NCBI RefSeq assembly: GCF_000350105.1
Contig: NZ_CAIY01000031.1
Location: 1-64,000 of the forward strand
DNA: 64,000 nt
Direction of reading: 5' to 3'
Origin: Richelia intracellularis HH01
Lineage (GTDB): Bacteria; Cyanobacteriota; Cyanobacteriia; Cyanobacteriales; Nostocaceae
Positions 40,685-51,210 of the stretch are shown in pieces (position 1 is the first letter of the stretch; each line of letters opens with the position of its first letter). The translations under genes were made by a program, and so were the position numbers. Under the pieces are notes generated by a model. It had not been told where the DNA came from, did no database searches, and was given only the letters and a program-made list of their open reading frames with translations.

Positions 40685-42037
40685 ATGGTAGTCGCAGCAA
40701 TTCTCGCAGCCGGATGTGGGACAAGAATGAATTCAGAAATACCTAAAGTCTTACACTCTTTAGGTGGAAAGTCCCTCTTGGAACACGTTATTGACAGTTT
40801 GAAACCACTATCACCCTCACGTTATATGGTAATTGTGGGGCATCAGGCTCAAACGATTCGGTCTGCGATGCAATTTCGTCCAGAATTAGAGTTTGTAGAA
40901 CAAACTGAGCAATTAGGTACTGGTCATGCTATTAAACAGTTATTACCATATCTACAAAACTATCAGGGAGATGTTTTGGTCCTGAATGGAGATGTACCAT
41001 TAATAAGTTCTAACTCTATACTAAAACTGCTTAAAACTCACCAACAAAATCATAATGCAGCAACTATTCTGACTGCACGACTTAATAATCCCAAGGGCTA
41101 CGGTCGGGTTTTTTGTGGTAGCAATAATTTGGTGGAACAAATAGTAGAAGATAGGGACTGTAATGCAATTCAAAGACAAAATAGTCTTGTCAATGCAGGA
41201 GTTTACTGTTTCCATTGGCGAAAATTAGCAAAAATACTACCCGATTTACAGTTAAATCATGCACAAGATGAGTATTATATAACAGATGCTGTTACCCAGG
41301 TTGTCCCGTCAATGTCAGTAGATATAGAGGACTATCAGGAGATTTTGGGTGTGAATAACAGGATACAGTTGGCTAGTGCTTATAAAGTCTTGCAAAACCG
41401 TATCAGGGAAAAATGGATGATGGCTGGTGTTACCCTCATTGATCCAAGCAGTATTACTATTGATGAAACAGTGGAATTACATATAGGTTCAGTTATTGAG
41501 CCCCAAACTCATCTGCGTGGAAATACTCTCATTGAAAGTGGTTGTCGGATTGGTCCAGGAAGTTTGATTGAAAATAGCCAGATTGGTAAAAATGTAACTG
41601 TACAATACTCAGTAATTACAGATAGCTCAGTATCTGATTGCACTCGAATTGGACCTTACGCACATTTACGGGGCTGTGTGAATGTGGGAGAGAATTGCCG
41701 TGTTGGCAACTTTGTAGAGTTGAAAAATACTCAACTGGGTAATTACAGTAATGTTGCTCATTTGTCTTACCTTGGTGATACAGTAGCAGGAGATCAAATA
41801 AATATAGGTGCAGGAACAATTACAGCTAATTATGATGGCGTGAACAAGCACAAAACTATAATTGGTAATCGTATAAAAACTGGTTCTAATAGTGTTTTGG
41901 TTGCACCTGTTAGACTCGGTGACGATGTTTATGTTGCAGCAGGTTCCACGGTTACGGGAGATGTGCCTAATGATTCTTTAGTCATTGCACGCGCACGCCA
42001 GATAGTTAAACCTGGATGGCGAATGAAGAAGGAGTGA
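40685..42037 (+). CDS. glmU: Bifunctional N-acetylglucosamine-1-phosphate uridyltransferase/acetyltransferase
   Basis: A 450-residue cytosolic enzyme making UDP-N-acetylglucosamine for peptidoglycan and lipopolysaccharide. The N-terminal pyrophosphorylase domain has [18 protein letters not shown] and LNGDVPLI. The C-terminal left-handed beta helix acetyltransferase domain shows hexapeptide repeats from about residue 255 and [20 protein letters not shown]. All expected motifs are present and the length is normal. The ATG start matches the conserved N-terminus. It is convergent with the asparaginase gene 85 bases later. Confidence 0.98.
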   Translation: MVVAAILAAGCGTRMNSEIPKVLHSLGGKSLLEHVIDSLKPLSPSRYMVIVGHQAQTIRSAMQFRPELEFVEQTEQLGTGHAIKQLLPYLQNYQGDVLVLNGDVPLISSNSILKLLKTHQQNHNAATILTARLNNPKGYGRVFCGSNNLVEQIVEDRDCNAIQRQNSLVNAGVYCFHWRKLAKILPDLQLNHAQDEYYITDAVTQVVPSMSVDIEDYQEILGVNNRIQLASAYKVLQNRIREKWMMAGVTLIDPSSITIDETVELHIGSVIEPQTHLRGNTLIESGCRIGPGSLIENSQIGKNVTVQYSVITDSSVSDCTRIGPYAHLRGCVNVGENCRVGNFVELKNTQLGNYSNVAHLSYLGDTVAGDQINIGAGTITANYDGVNKHKTIIGNRIKTGSNSVLVAPVRLGDDVYVAAGSTVTGDVPNDSLVIARARQIVKPGWRMKKE

Positions 42038-42122
42038 CATAGGGAAACGTGTCTGGGAAGATGTACCAAGCAAATGCATCAATGGTAAAGGTATTCCTAC
42101 TCTACTTTATTCCCTATATCTC

Positions 42123-43093
42123 CTAAATGCAGTCTATTTGTATACCTGATTTCAGTTCTAGGGTATCACCGATGTTATTACCGTTATGAAAAGCAGCTAG
42201 TAATACATTACTAGTCTTTCCCCAAGCTATCGATCCTTCACTACTTAATGCAATCACTCCTAGATCTCGTTTATTTTCCCCAGCTTCTGTTAAAGATTTT
42301 TCCATAGCTATTCTCAAAGACATTCCATCACCCACACGAATAACAATCCTGGGTGCTAGACACTCATCAATAATATCTTCTCCAACCCCAGTACAACTAG
42401 CACCTGCATCACACGTAGCATAATTACCTGCCGGCATCGCAGAGTCACTTACCCTGCCAATACGTTCAAAACCTTTACCACCAGTAGAAGTACCTGCAGC
42501 AATTTTACCATAGGTATCTAATGCTACTACACCAATAGTCCCCTGACCAGGAGCACTAGTTTCTAGTATCTCCGATTCAGCAATGACTCCCGCCATGTTT
42601 TTTTAAATTTACCCTGGCGTTCTTGTATCCATTCTTGCAAACGAATATCCGTCATTACATCGCAAATAGGAATTTGTAAATCCCGGACCAATTCGGCTGC
42701 ACCATAGTCTGACAGCACTCTGTCAGAAGTATCCTGTAAAAAGAGAGCTAAATCAATAGGATTTTTTACCCTGGAAACATTAATTATTCCACTGAAACGT
42801 TGATGCCACCCATCCATTAAAGAAGCACTCATTCGTATTTGTCCATCTGATTGAAGAACAGAACCATTGCCCGCATTAAAACAGGGCTCATCCTCCAATA
42901 GTTGACAACCGCGGACTACTGCTGACTTAGCAGGGCTCCCTGCCAAGAGCATAGTGTAAACCTCCCCTACAATTTCATGCAGTAACTGACGAACTATAGC
43001 AATACCTCCCTTGCTCTGAAGAGAACTACCTGCCCCACCATGGATAACAAGTTTCGGCTGTATTCGAGTGTTCATAGGAAACCATATCCCCAA
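42123..43093 (-). pseudogene. Isoaspartyl peptidase/asparaginase split by frameshift
   Basis: Two minus-strand frames make one Ntn-hydrolase of about 320 residues. The N-terminal part is 42563-43093 (KLVIHGGAGSSLQSKGG, DEPCFNAGNGSVL). The C-terminal part is 42123-42596 and contains the autocatalytic Thr in GQGTIGVVALD and GTSTGGKGFERIGRVSDSA. The frame breaks in a run of seven T on the plus strand (42598-42604): reading leaves frame after GKFKKT and resumes at MAGVIAESE. One extra base restores the frame. The family cleaves isoaspartyl dipeptides and asparagine after self-processing. It may be a recent pseudogene, a sequencing error, or rescued by slippage on the A tract. Confidence 0.9.
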
Positions 43094-43176
43094 TCCGCGC
43101 AGAAGTTACATAGACATACAGAGGATAATATAAATCTTATATTTATTATTTCAAGAGTATATTCTACATAAGAATA

Positions 43177-43341
43177 TCATGTAATGTTTGTTTTGTTACT
43201 AAATTTAGAGCGACGACAACGTTCTGAGCAGTACTTAACTTCATCCCAGCAATTACGCCATTTTTTTCGCCAGGTAAAATAAAGTTTACACACAGGACAA
43301 ATCTTCTTTGGTAAGTCTGATTTTGAGCATTTATTTCCCAT
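43177..43341 (-). CDS. DUF2256 cysteine-rich miniprotein
   Basis: A 54-residue protein beginning MGNKCSKSDLPKKICPVCKL, with the DUF2256 signature CPVCKLYFTWRKKWRNCWDE and KYCSERCRR. Four or more Cys residues in CxxC and CxxxC arrangement suggest a zinc-binding fold. It is often found near DNA photolyase/cryptochrome or other housekeeping genes in bacteria, but its function is unknown. It lies upstream of, and on the same strand as, the broken asparaginase gene. Confidence 0.9.
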   Translation of the reverse strand: MGNKCSKSDLPKKICPVCKLYFTWRKKWRNCWDEVKYCSERCRRSKFSNKTNIT

Positions 43342-43747
43342 AATTGTGATGAATTGTTTTAATGGAAAATATTATTGTAAGGGAACTGTTGATATCATAA
43401 CCTACTTAACTAAAGAATTAAGATCAGACTATACACTCCATTGACTAAATTATTTATACTTATCAGAATGATACATACGTCTAGTCTCAAAACCGAAACC
43501 TGTTTTCCATTCTAATGTCTAATGAACTGAATTATAATGATTAATGCAGCAGTGCATTAACACTTTTAAATGCTATCCAAAGTTATTTGATATGTTTTAA
43601 TATGTAATTTGTGCAACCCAAAAAGTTTGCTTTTTATTTCTTACACTTATGACCTTTTCCTATTTCTATCAAAACAAGCGTTAATTCTACTTAATAAGCA
43701 AGAGGTAATAAAGCTAAATATTCTAAAAAGTTCTCCACTATCTCTTC
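43342..43747. other. Intergenic region with small hairpin
   Basis: Only one structured site is seen: TTAATGCA/TGCATTAA (43541-43548 and 43553-43560) with a 4-base loop. This could be a weak terminator for the minus-strand dusA gene, about 190 bases beyond its stop. No gene seen. Confidence 0.45.
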
Positions 43748-44776
43748 TCAGACCTGTTTTCTAGATGTTATTTCCTCAAGGCCTTTTACTTTCTCCAAAG
43801 CTGTACGCAGAATTTCGGTGTTTGCGCCCTCATAATGCGAGTTTTCCATCAATACTTGTTTCCAAACCCTACTTCCAGGTTGTCCGGAAAACAAATTTAG
43901 CATATGTCTAGTAATTCTATTTAACTTCAAGCCTTGTGAAACCCAATAGTCAACATACGGATACATAGACTCTACCACCTGATACTTTGAAGGAGGTGTG
44001 TCATTATTACCATGAATGAGTTTATCACTATTCGCAAATAAATAAGGGTTATCATAAGCTGCTCGCCCTATCATCACACCATCAACAAATTGTAATTGTT
44101 CTTGTACCTGTTCTAAATCAGTTAGTCCACCATTAATTTCAATAAACACGTGGGGAAAATCTTGCTTGAGATGATGCACTTCCGAATAGCGCAGAGGGGG
44201 AATATCACGATTTTCTTTGGGGCTTAACCCTTGTAACCAGGCCTTCCGGGCATGAACTACAAAAACCTCACATCCTGCTTCAGCAACAATACGGACAAAA
44301 TTGACCATGTCCTCATAGCTGTCATAATTATCAACACCAATGCGGTGTTTTACAGTAACAGGTAGCTTAGTAGCCAACATCATTTCTTCTATACACTTGG
44401 CCACTCTTTCTGGATGCATCATTAAAGATACACCAAAACCCCCATCGTATACCCGACTGCTAGGACACCCAACATTTAAGTTTATTTCATCATAGCCCAT
44501 ATCTTCAGCAATATGGGCACACTCGGCTAAATGCTGAGGATTACTACCACCTAATTGAAGAGAAAGAGGTTTCTCTTCTGGGAAGAAACCTAATAGATTT
44601 TTACGATCTCCATTTAGTATTGCTGCACTTGTTAGCATCTCCGTATACAATAGGGTATGCTTAGTGATTTGGCGTATAAAGTAACGAAAATGACGGTCAG
44701 TACGATCCATCATTGGTGCCATACTAAGTTTACATCTGCCACTTATCGATCTGTTTTTAGTTAAAATAATTGACAT
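43748..44776 (-). CDS. dusA: tRNA-dihydrouridine synthase A
   Basis: A 342-residue FMN enzyme that reduces uridines in the tRNA D loop. It has LSMAPMMDRTDRHFRYFIRQ near the start, LQLGGSNPQHLAECA, the catalytic Cys in NVGCPSSRVYDGGFG, then KHRIGVDNYDSYEDM and VHARKAWLQGLSPKENR. All are typical of DusA rather than DusB or DusC. The length is normal. It is divergent from the cysQ-like gene with only 39 bases between starts, so the promoters must overlap. Confidence 0.96.
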   Translation of the reverse strand: MSIILTKNRSISGRCKLSMAPMMDRTDRHFRYFIRQITKHTLLYTEMLTSAAILNGDRKNLLGFFPEEKPLSLQLGGSNPQHLAECAHIAEDMGYDEINLNVGCPSSRVYDGGFGVSLMMHPERVAKCIEEMMLATKLPVTVKHRIGVDNYDSYEDMVNFVRIVAEAGCEVFVVHARKAWLQGLSPKENRDIPPLRYSEVHHLKQDFPHVFIEINGGLTDLEQVQEQLQFVDGVMIGRAAYDNPYLFANSDKLIHGNNDTPPSKYQVVESMYPYVDYWVSQGLKLNRITRHMLNLFSGQPGSRVWKQVLMENSHYEGANTEILRTALEKVKGLEEITSRKQV

Positions 44777-44815
44777 ATCTGACTCTTACGCAAGTTTATA
44801 AAATCCTCTGAGAAA

Positions 44816-45676
44816 ATGTTGGACTTAGAAGAAATATTAGCGACTACCTGCTCAATTGGTTGGGGTGCAGCAGATCTCCTGCGTTCTTACTGCAAGACTG
44901 GTAGTAACCAAAATTTAAATGTACATTACAAATATAATGAACCCGTAACGGCTGCTGATTTGGCTGTTAATCACTATATTCTAAAAAGATTACAAGCTGA
45001 ATTGAATAACCTAAATTTTGGTTATATAAGCGAAGAAACTTATAAGAGAGGAAATAGAGAAAAACTCACTTCTGAATTCGTATGGATTATTGACCCTATA
45101 GATGGAACAAGGGATTTTATTAAGAAAACAGGAGAATATGCTATCCAGATAGCTCTGGTAAGAAAAAAACGCCCTATACTAGCAGTTGTAGTTATTCCAG
45201 AATTACAGAAGCTCTATTATGCTGTTAAAGGAAATGGGACTTTTGTTAAAACTCCTGATGGCAAATCTCAACCTATCAAAGTATCAACACGAAAAAGCCT
45301 AGAAGAAGTGACTTTGGTTTTTAGTCGCTCCCATCGCAATCCAAAACTAGAATATTTGCTGCAAAATTTACCATGTAAAAATCATAAATCTCTAGGTAGT
45401 GTAGGTTTTAAAGTGGCAACAATTGTAGAACAGGGAGCAGATATTTATATTTCTCCATGTGGTAAATCTGCTCCTAAAGATTGGGATATGGCCGCTCCAG
45501 AATTAATTTTGACAGAAGCTGGTGGCAAATTTACCCATTTTTCTGGGGATGAATTTCAATACAATACTGGGTATATTGATCAGTGGGGTGGTTTATTAGC
45601 TAGTAATGGGCAATTACACGAATTACTATCTCGAAAAGTAGAAGCTATATTAGAAACGTATCAAGATTTGGAATAG
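44816..45676 (+). CDS. cysQ: Inositol monophosphatase/CysQ-type phosphatase
   Basis: A 286-residue Mg-dependent phosphatase. Metal motifs are EETYKRGNREK with Glu near residue 79, WIIDPIDGTRDFI (DPIDGT at about 98-103) and WDMAAPELILTEAGG. The TRDF sequence and length fit the 3'(2'),5'-bisphosphate nucleotidase CysQ, which removes PAP from sulfate assimilation; inositol monophosphatase activity remains possible. Cytosolic. It is divergent from dusA. Confidence 0.88.
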   Translation: MLDLEEILATTCSIGWGAADLLRSYCKTGSNQNLNVHYKYNEPVTAADLAVNHYILKRLQAELNNLNFGYISEETYKRGNREKLTSEFVWIIDPIDGTRDFIKKTGEYAIQIALVRKKRPILAVVVIPELQKLYYAVKGNGTFVKTPDGKSQPIKVSTRKSLEEVTLVFSRSHRNPKLEYLLQNLPCKNHKSLGSVGFKVATIVEQGADIYISPCGKSAPKDWDMAAPELILTEAGGKFTHFSGDEFQYNTGYIDQWGGLLASNGQLHELLSRKVEAILETYQDLE

Positions 45677-46221
45677 TGTTAGATGATATATGCTTGCAAG
45701 CATAGCTAAGAAAAACTCAAAATCAAAGTGTATTACTATTATTCCTTTAAATCATTTCTTGCCCTAATCCATATTGTCAACTAAACCGCTAAGATTTCTA
45801 TAAAAAGACCCTTGAAATTTGCTATATCAATGTGGCAAGTATATCTCCGCTTTTTACTAGAAAATTTAAGTTTTTCTAGATGTTACAAGTTGTTAACTAT
45901 AACCTAGATCAGTTAAAACTCCTAAAAGCCCCTATTAGCATATAAATTTTTAAACAAAATTTGTATTAGATATATAGACTATATAATTTTTATCTGAATT
46001 GATCTTAAACTTGATTTGCTTTAAATTTATAAACCATTCCTAATCTCATTTTAAACCCGATACCCTAATTATTTAGGAAATAAAACATCCATTCTGCTAT
46101 CATCTATACCATTTACATTAAGAATTAAATAAGGCTTTGAGTCTACCATCCTAACTTTTAATGCTAATTTTAGCAATTAAAAAAATCATAAAAGGGAAAC
46201 TGTATCAATTTAATCGATAGA
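45677..46221. other. AT-rich stretch between cysQ and tRNA-Ala
   Basis: Nothing recognised: no hairpin of note and no plausible small gene. Confidence 0.5.
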
Positions 46222-46294
46222 TGGAGAATAGGGGATTTGAACCCCTCACCTCTGCGGTGCGATCGCAGCACTCTACCAAATGAGCTAATTCCCC
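46222..46294 (-). tRNA. trnA-CGC: tRNA-Ala (anticodon CGC)
   Basis: The reverse complement gives a 73-nucleotide tRNA. The acceptor stem is GGGGAAT/ATTCTCC (one G-U pair) with discriminator A. The D arm is GCTCATTTGGTAGAGT. The anticodon stem CTGCG/CGCAG has loop ATCGCAC, giving anticodon CGC. The T arm is AGGGGTTCAAATCCCCT. CCA is not encoded. The anticodon loop contains GCGATCGC, identical to the HIP1 octamer. Confidence 0.96.
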
Positions 46295-46353
46295 AGGGTA
46301 TAAACTCCAATATGATTTTAACATCGTCTCGAAGTTACTTACAGGAATAATTT

Positions 46354-47052
46354 CTAAAAAAATTCTTGTATACGCTCCCACTCTAAGTCAGTAAAATAAT
46401 CAACTGTCCAGTTTGCCTGTCTTTGTAACATATGAAAAGGGTAAGTATTTGCAATTCCAACTACTTGCATTCCCACCCTTCTTGCAGCTCTTATACCCTG
46501 AGGAGTATTTTCTATGGCAAGACATTCCTTTGGTTGTAAATTTATTTGGGGATATCTTTGATTTAGCCTCTGAACTACCAATTTGTACCCATCTGTTTCT
46601 GGCTTAATGCTGGTAGTATCTTCGCTAGATATCATGACTGAAAAGAATTGTTTCAACTGACTACGTTCGAGTACAAATTCTATTTCTTTTCTGGTTGCAT
46701 CACTAACTATCCCTAGACACACATTGCTATTGTAAATTTGAAATATAAAATCATTTAAGCCCCGATACAAGGGCAGTCCATCTAACTTTTCCAGTTCTAA
46801 AATGTAATTTTGGGCTTTTTTGAGTAATATTTTAGTTAAAGTATCTTCGTTAATAACACGTCCATGATTACTTAACAAGTCATATAAACAAGTGCGACTG
46901 CTACGTCCTATACATACTTTCTGATATTCTCCCTTCTTAATAAAAAGATTTTCTGACAGCAAAATCTCTTCTATAAGTCTTTGATGAATAGCCTCATCAT
47001 TAATAATTACCCCATTAAAATCAAATACAACTGCCTTTAAAGTCATTTTCAT
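46354..47052 (-). CDS. HAD-superfamily hydrolase, beta-phosphoglucomutase-like
   Basis: A 232-residue HAD subfamily I protein. Motif I reads VVFDFNGVIINDE (Asp11 nucleophile; the usual second Asp is Asn13). Motif II is IVSDATRKE, the lysine is in SIKPETDGY, and motif IV reads AIENTPQGIRAARRVGM. Asn at the acid/base position is unusual for phosphatases and mutases, so substrate and activity are uncertain. Its start overlaps the stop of the upstream methyltransferase (TAATG), which implies coupled translation and a joint role. The start could also be Met3. Confidence 0.85.
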   Translation of the reverse strand: MKMTLKAVVFDFNGVIINDEAIHQRLIEEILLSENLFIKKGEYQKVCIGRSSRTCLYDLLSNHGRVINEDTLTKILLKKAQNYILELEKLDGLPLYRGLNDFIFQIYNSNVCLGIVSDATRKEIEFVLERSQLKQFFSVMISSEDTTSIKPETDGYKLVVQRLNQRYPQINLQPKECLAIENTPQGIRAARRVGMQVVGIANTYPFHMLQRQANWTVDYFTDLEWERIQEFF

Positions 47053-47954
47053 TAAGCTGGCGATGGAAATCCCTGTAAAGTATCATTTGTTGTTGAATCT
47101 GTATAAGTGGAAATATAATGATGCTTATATGTTAACAGTTTGTCATCTTTTGCAATCATTGGTTTTATGCCACTTGTTAACTGGTATACCCACCATATAC
47201 TATGAGTTTTTACCTTTGCAAATCCAGTTGTACCCATCCATGTCTCCATACATCCGGAGCCATATTGTTTTATATAGGGTTCTTCAAACATATCAGTCAG
47301 CCATTCTAATTGGTGAAGATTTCTCTGATTTCCATCTAATATTACAATCTCTCCCCCATTAACTAATAGTCTGAAAGTTTCATTTATAATTGCCTGGGAC
47401 GTTAATAATGGGATCTCATGAAATAAGAAGGAAATTGTAATTAAATCAAAGTAACTATCAGTAAAAATTGTATTTTCGGCATTCCCATATTGCCAATTTA
47501 TATCTAAACCAGAACTATTTGATTTATGGGAGGCCCTTACTAACATGTATGGTGAGAGGTCCAAGCCGATTACTTCTGCATTCGGGAAAGTTTGTTTAAG
47601 CATCAAAGTATTAGAACCAGTACCACATCCTAAATCTAAAATTCTTCTAGGTTTTCTTATCCTGACAGTATCAATTAAGGCTTGTCTTATCAAGGTTTCA
47701 TTCGGTAGTAATATATATTGTGCAATTGTGTCATAGCTAATAGCAGAACTGTAATGAAGATGTTCTTGATTGATACCATAAAGGTTCTGACTGCTGTAGT
47801 ATTCCGGAATGATTACATCATTCCGGTGAAAGCAATAACTTTCCTGTTCCCAATCTACACTTTTTGCATAATTTTCTAATGCTTCCTGATCTATAAATAA
47901 ACTCATTACTTGCGATAGTAATGTCTGCCAAATAGTATTTTGTTGTAAGAGCAT
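47052..47954 (-). CDS. SAM-dependent methyltransferase
   Basis: A 300-residue class I methyltransferase. The SAM motif I is RRILDLGCGTGSNTLML (about residues 103-119). It is followed by AEVIGLDLSPYML, DLITISFLFHEIPLLTSQAI and LLVNGGEIVILDGNQRN. The N-terminal 95 residues are outside the core and may bind the substrate, which is unknown. It is coupled to the following HAD gene by a one-base stop/start overlap. No membrane segments. Confidence 0.87.
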   Translation of the reverse strand: MLLQQNTIWQTLLSQVMSLFIDQEALENYAKSVDWEQESYCFHRNDVIIPEYYSSQNLYGINQEHLHYSSAISYDTIAQYILLPNETLIRQALIDTVRIRKPRRILDLGCGTGSNTLMLKQTFPNAEVIGLDLSPYMLVRASHKSNSSGLDINWQYGNAENTIFTDSYFDLITISFLFHEIPLLTSQAIINETFRLLVNGGEIVILDGNQRNLHQLEWLTDMFEEPYIKQYGSGCMETWMGTTGFAKVKTHSIWWVYQLTSGIKPMIAKDDKLLTYKHHYISTYTDSTTNDTLQGFPSPA

Positions 47955-48840
47955 AGAATTTCTCCCAGTAATATTTTCCTTCAGGATTTTAAGTTATTTA
48001 ATAAAAGTTTGCTGTTGCAATTAAAATTATCGATCTTGAATCAAATGCATCCTAATCTATTGTCAGCACAGCATACTCCTTGCAAATTTTCAGATTCATA
48101 CCTTATACTTATTTCTAGATGTAACTCTAATAATAGTTTTAAACTTGTTACTATGAGGTGCACCTTTTTCTAAGATTTGTTAGATCGTAATAGAGAGTAA
48201 TTAAACAAGAACAATTCTAGATATCATCTAGTAATTGAATTAGGAATAAATAAAACGTATATATTTGGATTTAAAATTAACCTAATTTAAGTTATATTAA
48301 TAAAGGTTTCCAAATGGATAAATAGGTAATAATTTATTCTGCAAATGTAATGTCTATTATAACAGGGATATATTGAGAGCAGAAATCAATTAAATAGTAT
48401 TGAACTATATACTATTTTTGATATTTTATGAAGGAATTGTAATCAATTTAAATAAGAGTCAAACTATTAATTAGTGACCTATAAATAGTAGCATGCAAAA
48501 TATAAGAATATTTTGGTATAAGTTAAAGTTCAAATCATACACAGTTATGGAGATGCAGATAGAGTAAGTATAAATAATTAAATCCTTAATGAAATATATT
48601 GTAAATTGTTTTGAATCCCAAAAATAGAGGAGATAATACTTACATTTCTAACAATAAGTCTACAACTAAGAGTCATAAAGCAGTATGCTACCTTCAATAA
48701 TAATTACCTGGAAAAATAGGAATCGAGGAATTTAAATAATGTTTTTTCAGGTTCATTCAAAATCATATTAACAAATAAATAAATGGAGTAAATACTAATA
48801 TGTAATGATACTGATACCAAGTCAAAAATCAAAAATTCTC
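47955..48840. other. 0.9-kb AT-rich gene-free stretch
   Basis: No gene, RNA or strong repeat recognised. Confidence 0.5.
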
Positions 48841-51210
48841 TTATTTACTTCTGGGAATGCTAGCTTTGAGTTTTGGATAGGCAATTCTTTTATGATGGAA
48901 TTGCTGCCAAACTTTTACAAAAATATTGGCAATTTCCGCAATTTCTTCTCTGGTTAGTCCGGAATCTACCAATTGTTTATCTTTCCATCTAGCAAGAAGA
49001 ATGTTATTTACCATCACCAAAGCTTTCTCTGGTGTTGCATCCTTGAGTGATCGCAAGGCTGCTTCACATGAATCTGCTAGCATTACGATACCCGTTTCCC
49101 TAGATTGTGGTATGGGTCCATCATAACGGAAGTCATTTTCATGTACTGTGCGCTTTGAATCCCCCTTGGTAATTTCTTGAGCTTGATAGTAAAAGTAAGC
49201 AATTTGCATTGTTCCTTGATGTTCGGGAATAAACGATTGAATTGCCGTGGGTAAACTATGTTTACGGGCCATTGCTAAACCCTTATTTACATGTTGTTTA
49301 ATAATTTCCGCACTTTTCCAAGGATCTTTTATTTGCGTATCATGTTTATTTGGTCTTCCTATCTGATTTTCAATAAAGGCTTCTGGATCATGCATTTTTC
49401 CAACATCATGATATAAGGTACCAGCTCTAACCAACTCCACATTACACTTCAATTTTTTTGCGGCTGCCTCGGCTAGGGTTGCTACAAATAGAGTGTGTTG
49501 AAATGTCCCGGGGGTTTTTGTTGCTAATTGCTGTAATAAGGAGCGGTTGGGGTTGGCTAACTCTGCCAACCGAATGGGTGTAACTAAGTCGAAGATTTTT
49601 TCCAAATAAGGGCTTAAACCTAAAGCCACAACACTCCAGACTAAACCAGATAGACCAAATAACAATGCCTCACGTAATATCATATAGAAATTTGGACTTA
49701 AAATCATACTTCCGGTCAGCAGCTGAATAATTAAATAAACTCCACCTTGGGTAATAGCAATCGCAATTCCTAATAGTGCTAGTTCCTCACGCGAGTGCAA
49801 TCGCTTTGATACTAGACTACCCAAGGTACCCCCTGCTGTGCCAGAAATCAAAGCAATCCAACTTACTTCTGAACCAATAGGTAATATTAGTAAGAGTAGT
49901 CCCATAACTGTAATTCCTAAGGTTGATCCATAAAAACTACCTAGTAATAAACCCACACCACTCCAACTAGCATGTGTAATATCAAATGTTAGTGCTAAAG
50001 GGATACTAAGGGTGAGAAGCAAAAATAGTAGGCAATCTCTTTGTCTTAACTTCCGCTTGACTTGTCGTTGTACAAGGATAAATATACAAACACCGACTAT
50101 AACAGTACATGTTAAGTACCCTAAACCTTGCCAATGAATTTCTCTACGGCTGAGACGATAATGTTCTAGAACTGTGAATTGCCATTGGGTAATAGTTTGT
50201 CCCTTATAAACAATCACATCCCCTTTTTTGACAGTTATAATAACAGGCTCAACTTCCGCAGCAGCCTGTTGGGCTTGTATTTTGGTTTTAATTTCATCCT
50301 TACAAAGATTTGGTTGTAGTATTTCTTGTAAGATAATTACGGCTATTTTTTGCCCTTCTTTGGGTACAGAAGCCTGGACATTTAGTCTTATTACGTCTAG
50401 TAACATTTTTTCTGGTAATCCTGGAGGAATACCCTGAGCTAATATACGTTCTTTAATTTGCCTAATTGCTACTTGTGTTTTTTTCCAATCATCACTAGCT
50501 ATTTCTAAAAAGTTCTTTTCATAAAAGATGGGTTGTTGTTTTTTTATGGCAATTTTGGAAATCTGGGCCTGAGCCAGAGCATAACGTTGACGAGCAGTAG
50601 AGATTTCTGATAGTAGTAATGATAAGTTTCTGGCAGATTTATTCAGGCTATATGATTTTATTTCTGCAAAGGCTTGATTGAATTTCTGAGAATTATTAGT
50701 AGTATTATTTTTTAGTTTGGCCGGTAATTCACGAAGATATGAGTGTTTCCCTACAATTTTTCCTGGTTTCTGTTTTAGTACTATTCGTAGTATTTCCCAA
50801 TTTTCCTCATCACATGAACGTAAGTAGGCTTGAGAAGCAGAAGAAAGAATAGAAATATTAACGAAGGGGAGAGGACTAGCTAAACTATAAAAATCATTGA
50901 GCTGACTTAAAAGTTTTTGTAAGTGTTGACTGATCTTTTTATTTGCAGAGACATCAACCATCAATGCAGGAAGAAAATTCTGACTTGCAGCCAGTCTTTT
51001 TTCATTAGTCTGCTCTTCATCTTCTATCAAACCTGTTCTGGGTATAGTAATAGTCTGTGGCGCAATAGTTCCAACTTTTAACTTGGGCTGATTGTAGAAC
51101 TTATGACCCATTGCCCCTGTAAGACAAACTACAGACATTACAGAAATTACATGATAGTGCAACCTGATTGAGTCCAAATTCAAATTAATAATGGGAATCT
51201 TAGTTTTCAC
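48841..51210 (-). CDS. HD-domain membrane phosphohydrolase, PgpH-like
   Basis: A 789-residue protein. An N-terminal membrane segment (about 21-38) is followed by a large extracytoplasmic 7TMR-HDED-type domain (about 45-335), then a block of about seven membrane helices (about 350-540). The cytosolic HD domain has GTLYHDVGKMHDPEAFIENQ, KQHVNKGLAMARKH and FIPEHQGTMQIAYFYY. Metal-binding His/Asp residues are intact. The architecture is that of PgpH, a cyclic di-AMP phosphodiesterase in Listeria; the same substrate is plausible but inferred. It is preserved at full length while its surroundings are decayed. Confidence 0.92.
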   Translation of the reverse strand: MKTKIPIINLNLDSIRLHYHVISVMSVVCLTGAMGHKFYNQPKLKVGTIAPQTITIPRTGLIEDEEQTNEKRLAASQNFLPALMVDVSANKKISQHLQKLLSQLNDFYSLASPLPFVNISILSSASQAYLRSCDEENWEILRIVLKQKPGKIVGKHSYLRELPAKLKNNTTNNSQKFNQAFAEIKSYSLNKSARNLSLLLSEISTARQRYALAQAQISKIAIKKQQPIFYEKNFLEIASDDWKKTQVAIRQIKERILAQGIPPGLPEKMLLDVIRLNVQASVPKEGQKIAVIILQEILQPNLCKDEIKTKIQAQQAAAEVEPVIITVKKGDVIVYKGQTITQWQFTVLEHYRLSRREIHWQGLGYLTCTVIVGVCIFILVQRQVKRKLRQRDCLLFLLLTLSIPLALTFDITHASWSGVGLLLGSFYGSTLGITVMGLLLLILPIGSEVSWIALISGTAGGTLGSLVSKRLHSREELALLGIAIAITQGGVYLIIQLLTGSMILSPNFYMILREALLFGLSGLVWSVVALGLSPYLEKIFDLVTPIRLAELANPNRSLLQQLATKTPGTFQHTLFVATLAEAAAKKLKCNVELVRAGTLYHDVGKMHDPEAFIENQIGRPNKHDTQIKDPWKSAEIIKQHVNKGLAMARKHSLPTAIQSFIPEHQGTMQIAYFYYQAQEITKGDSKRTVHENDFRYDGPIPQSRETGIVMLADSCEAALRSLKDATPEKALVMVNNILLARWKDKQLVDSGLTREEIAEIANIFVKVWQQFHHKRIAYPKLKASIPRSK

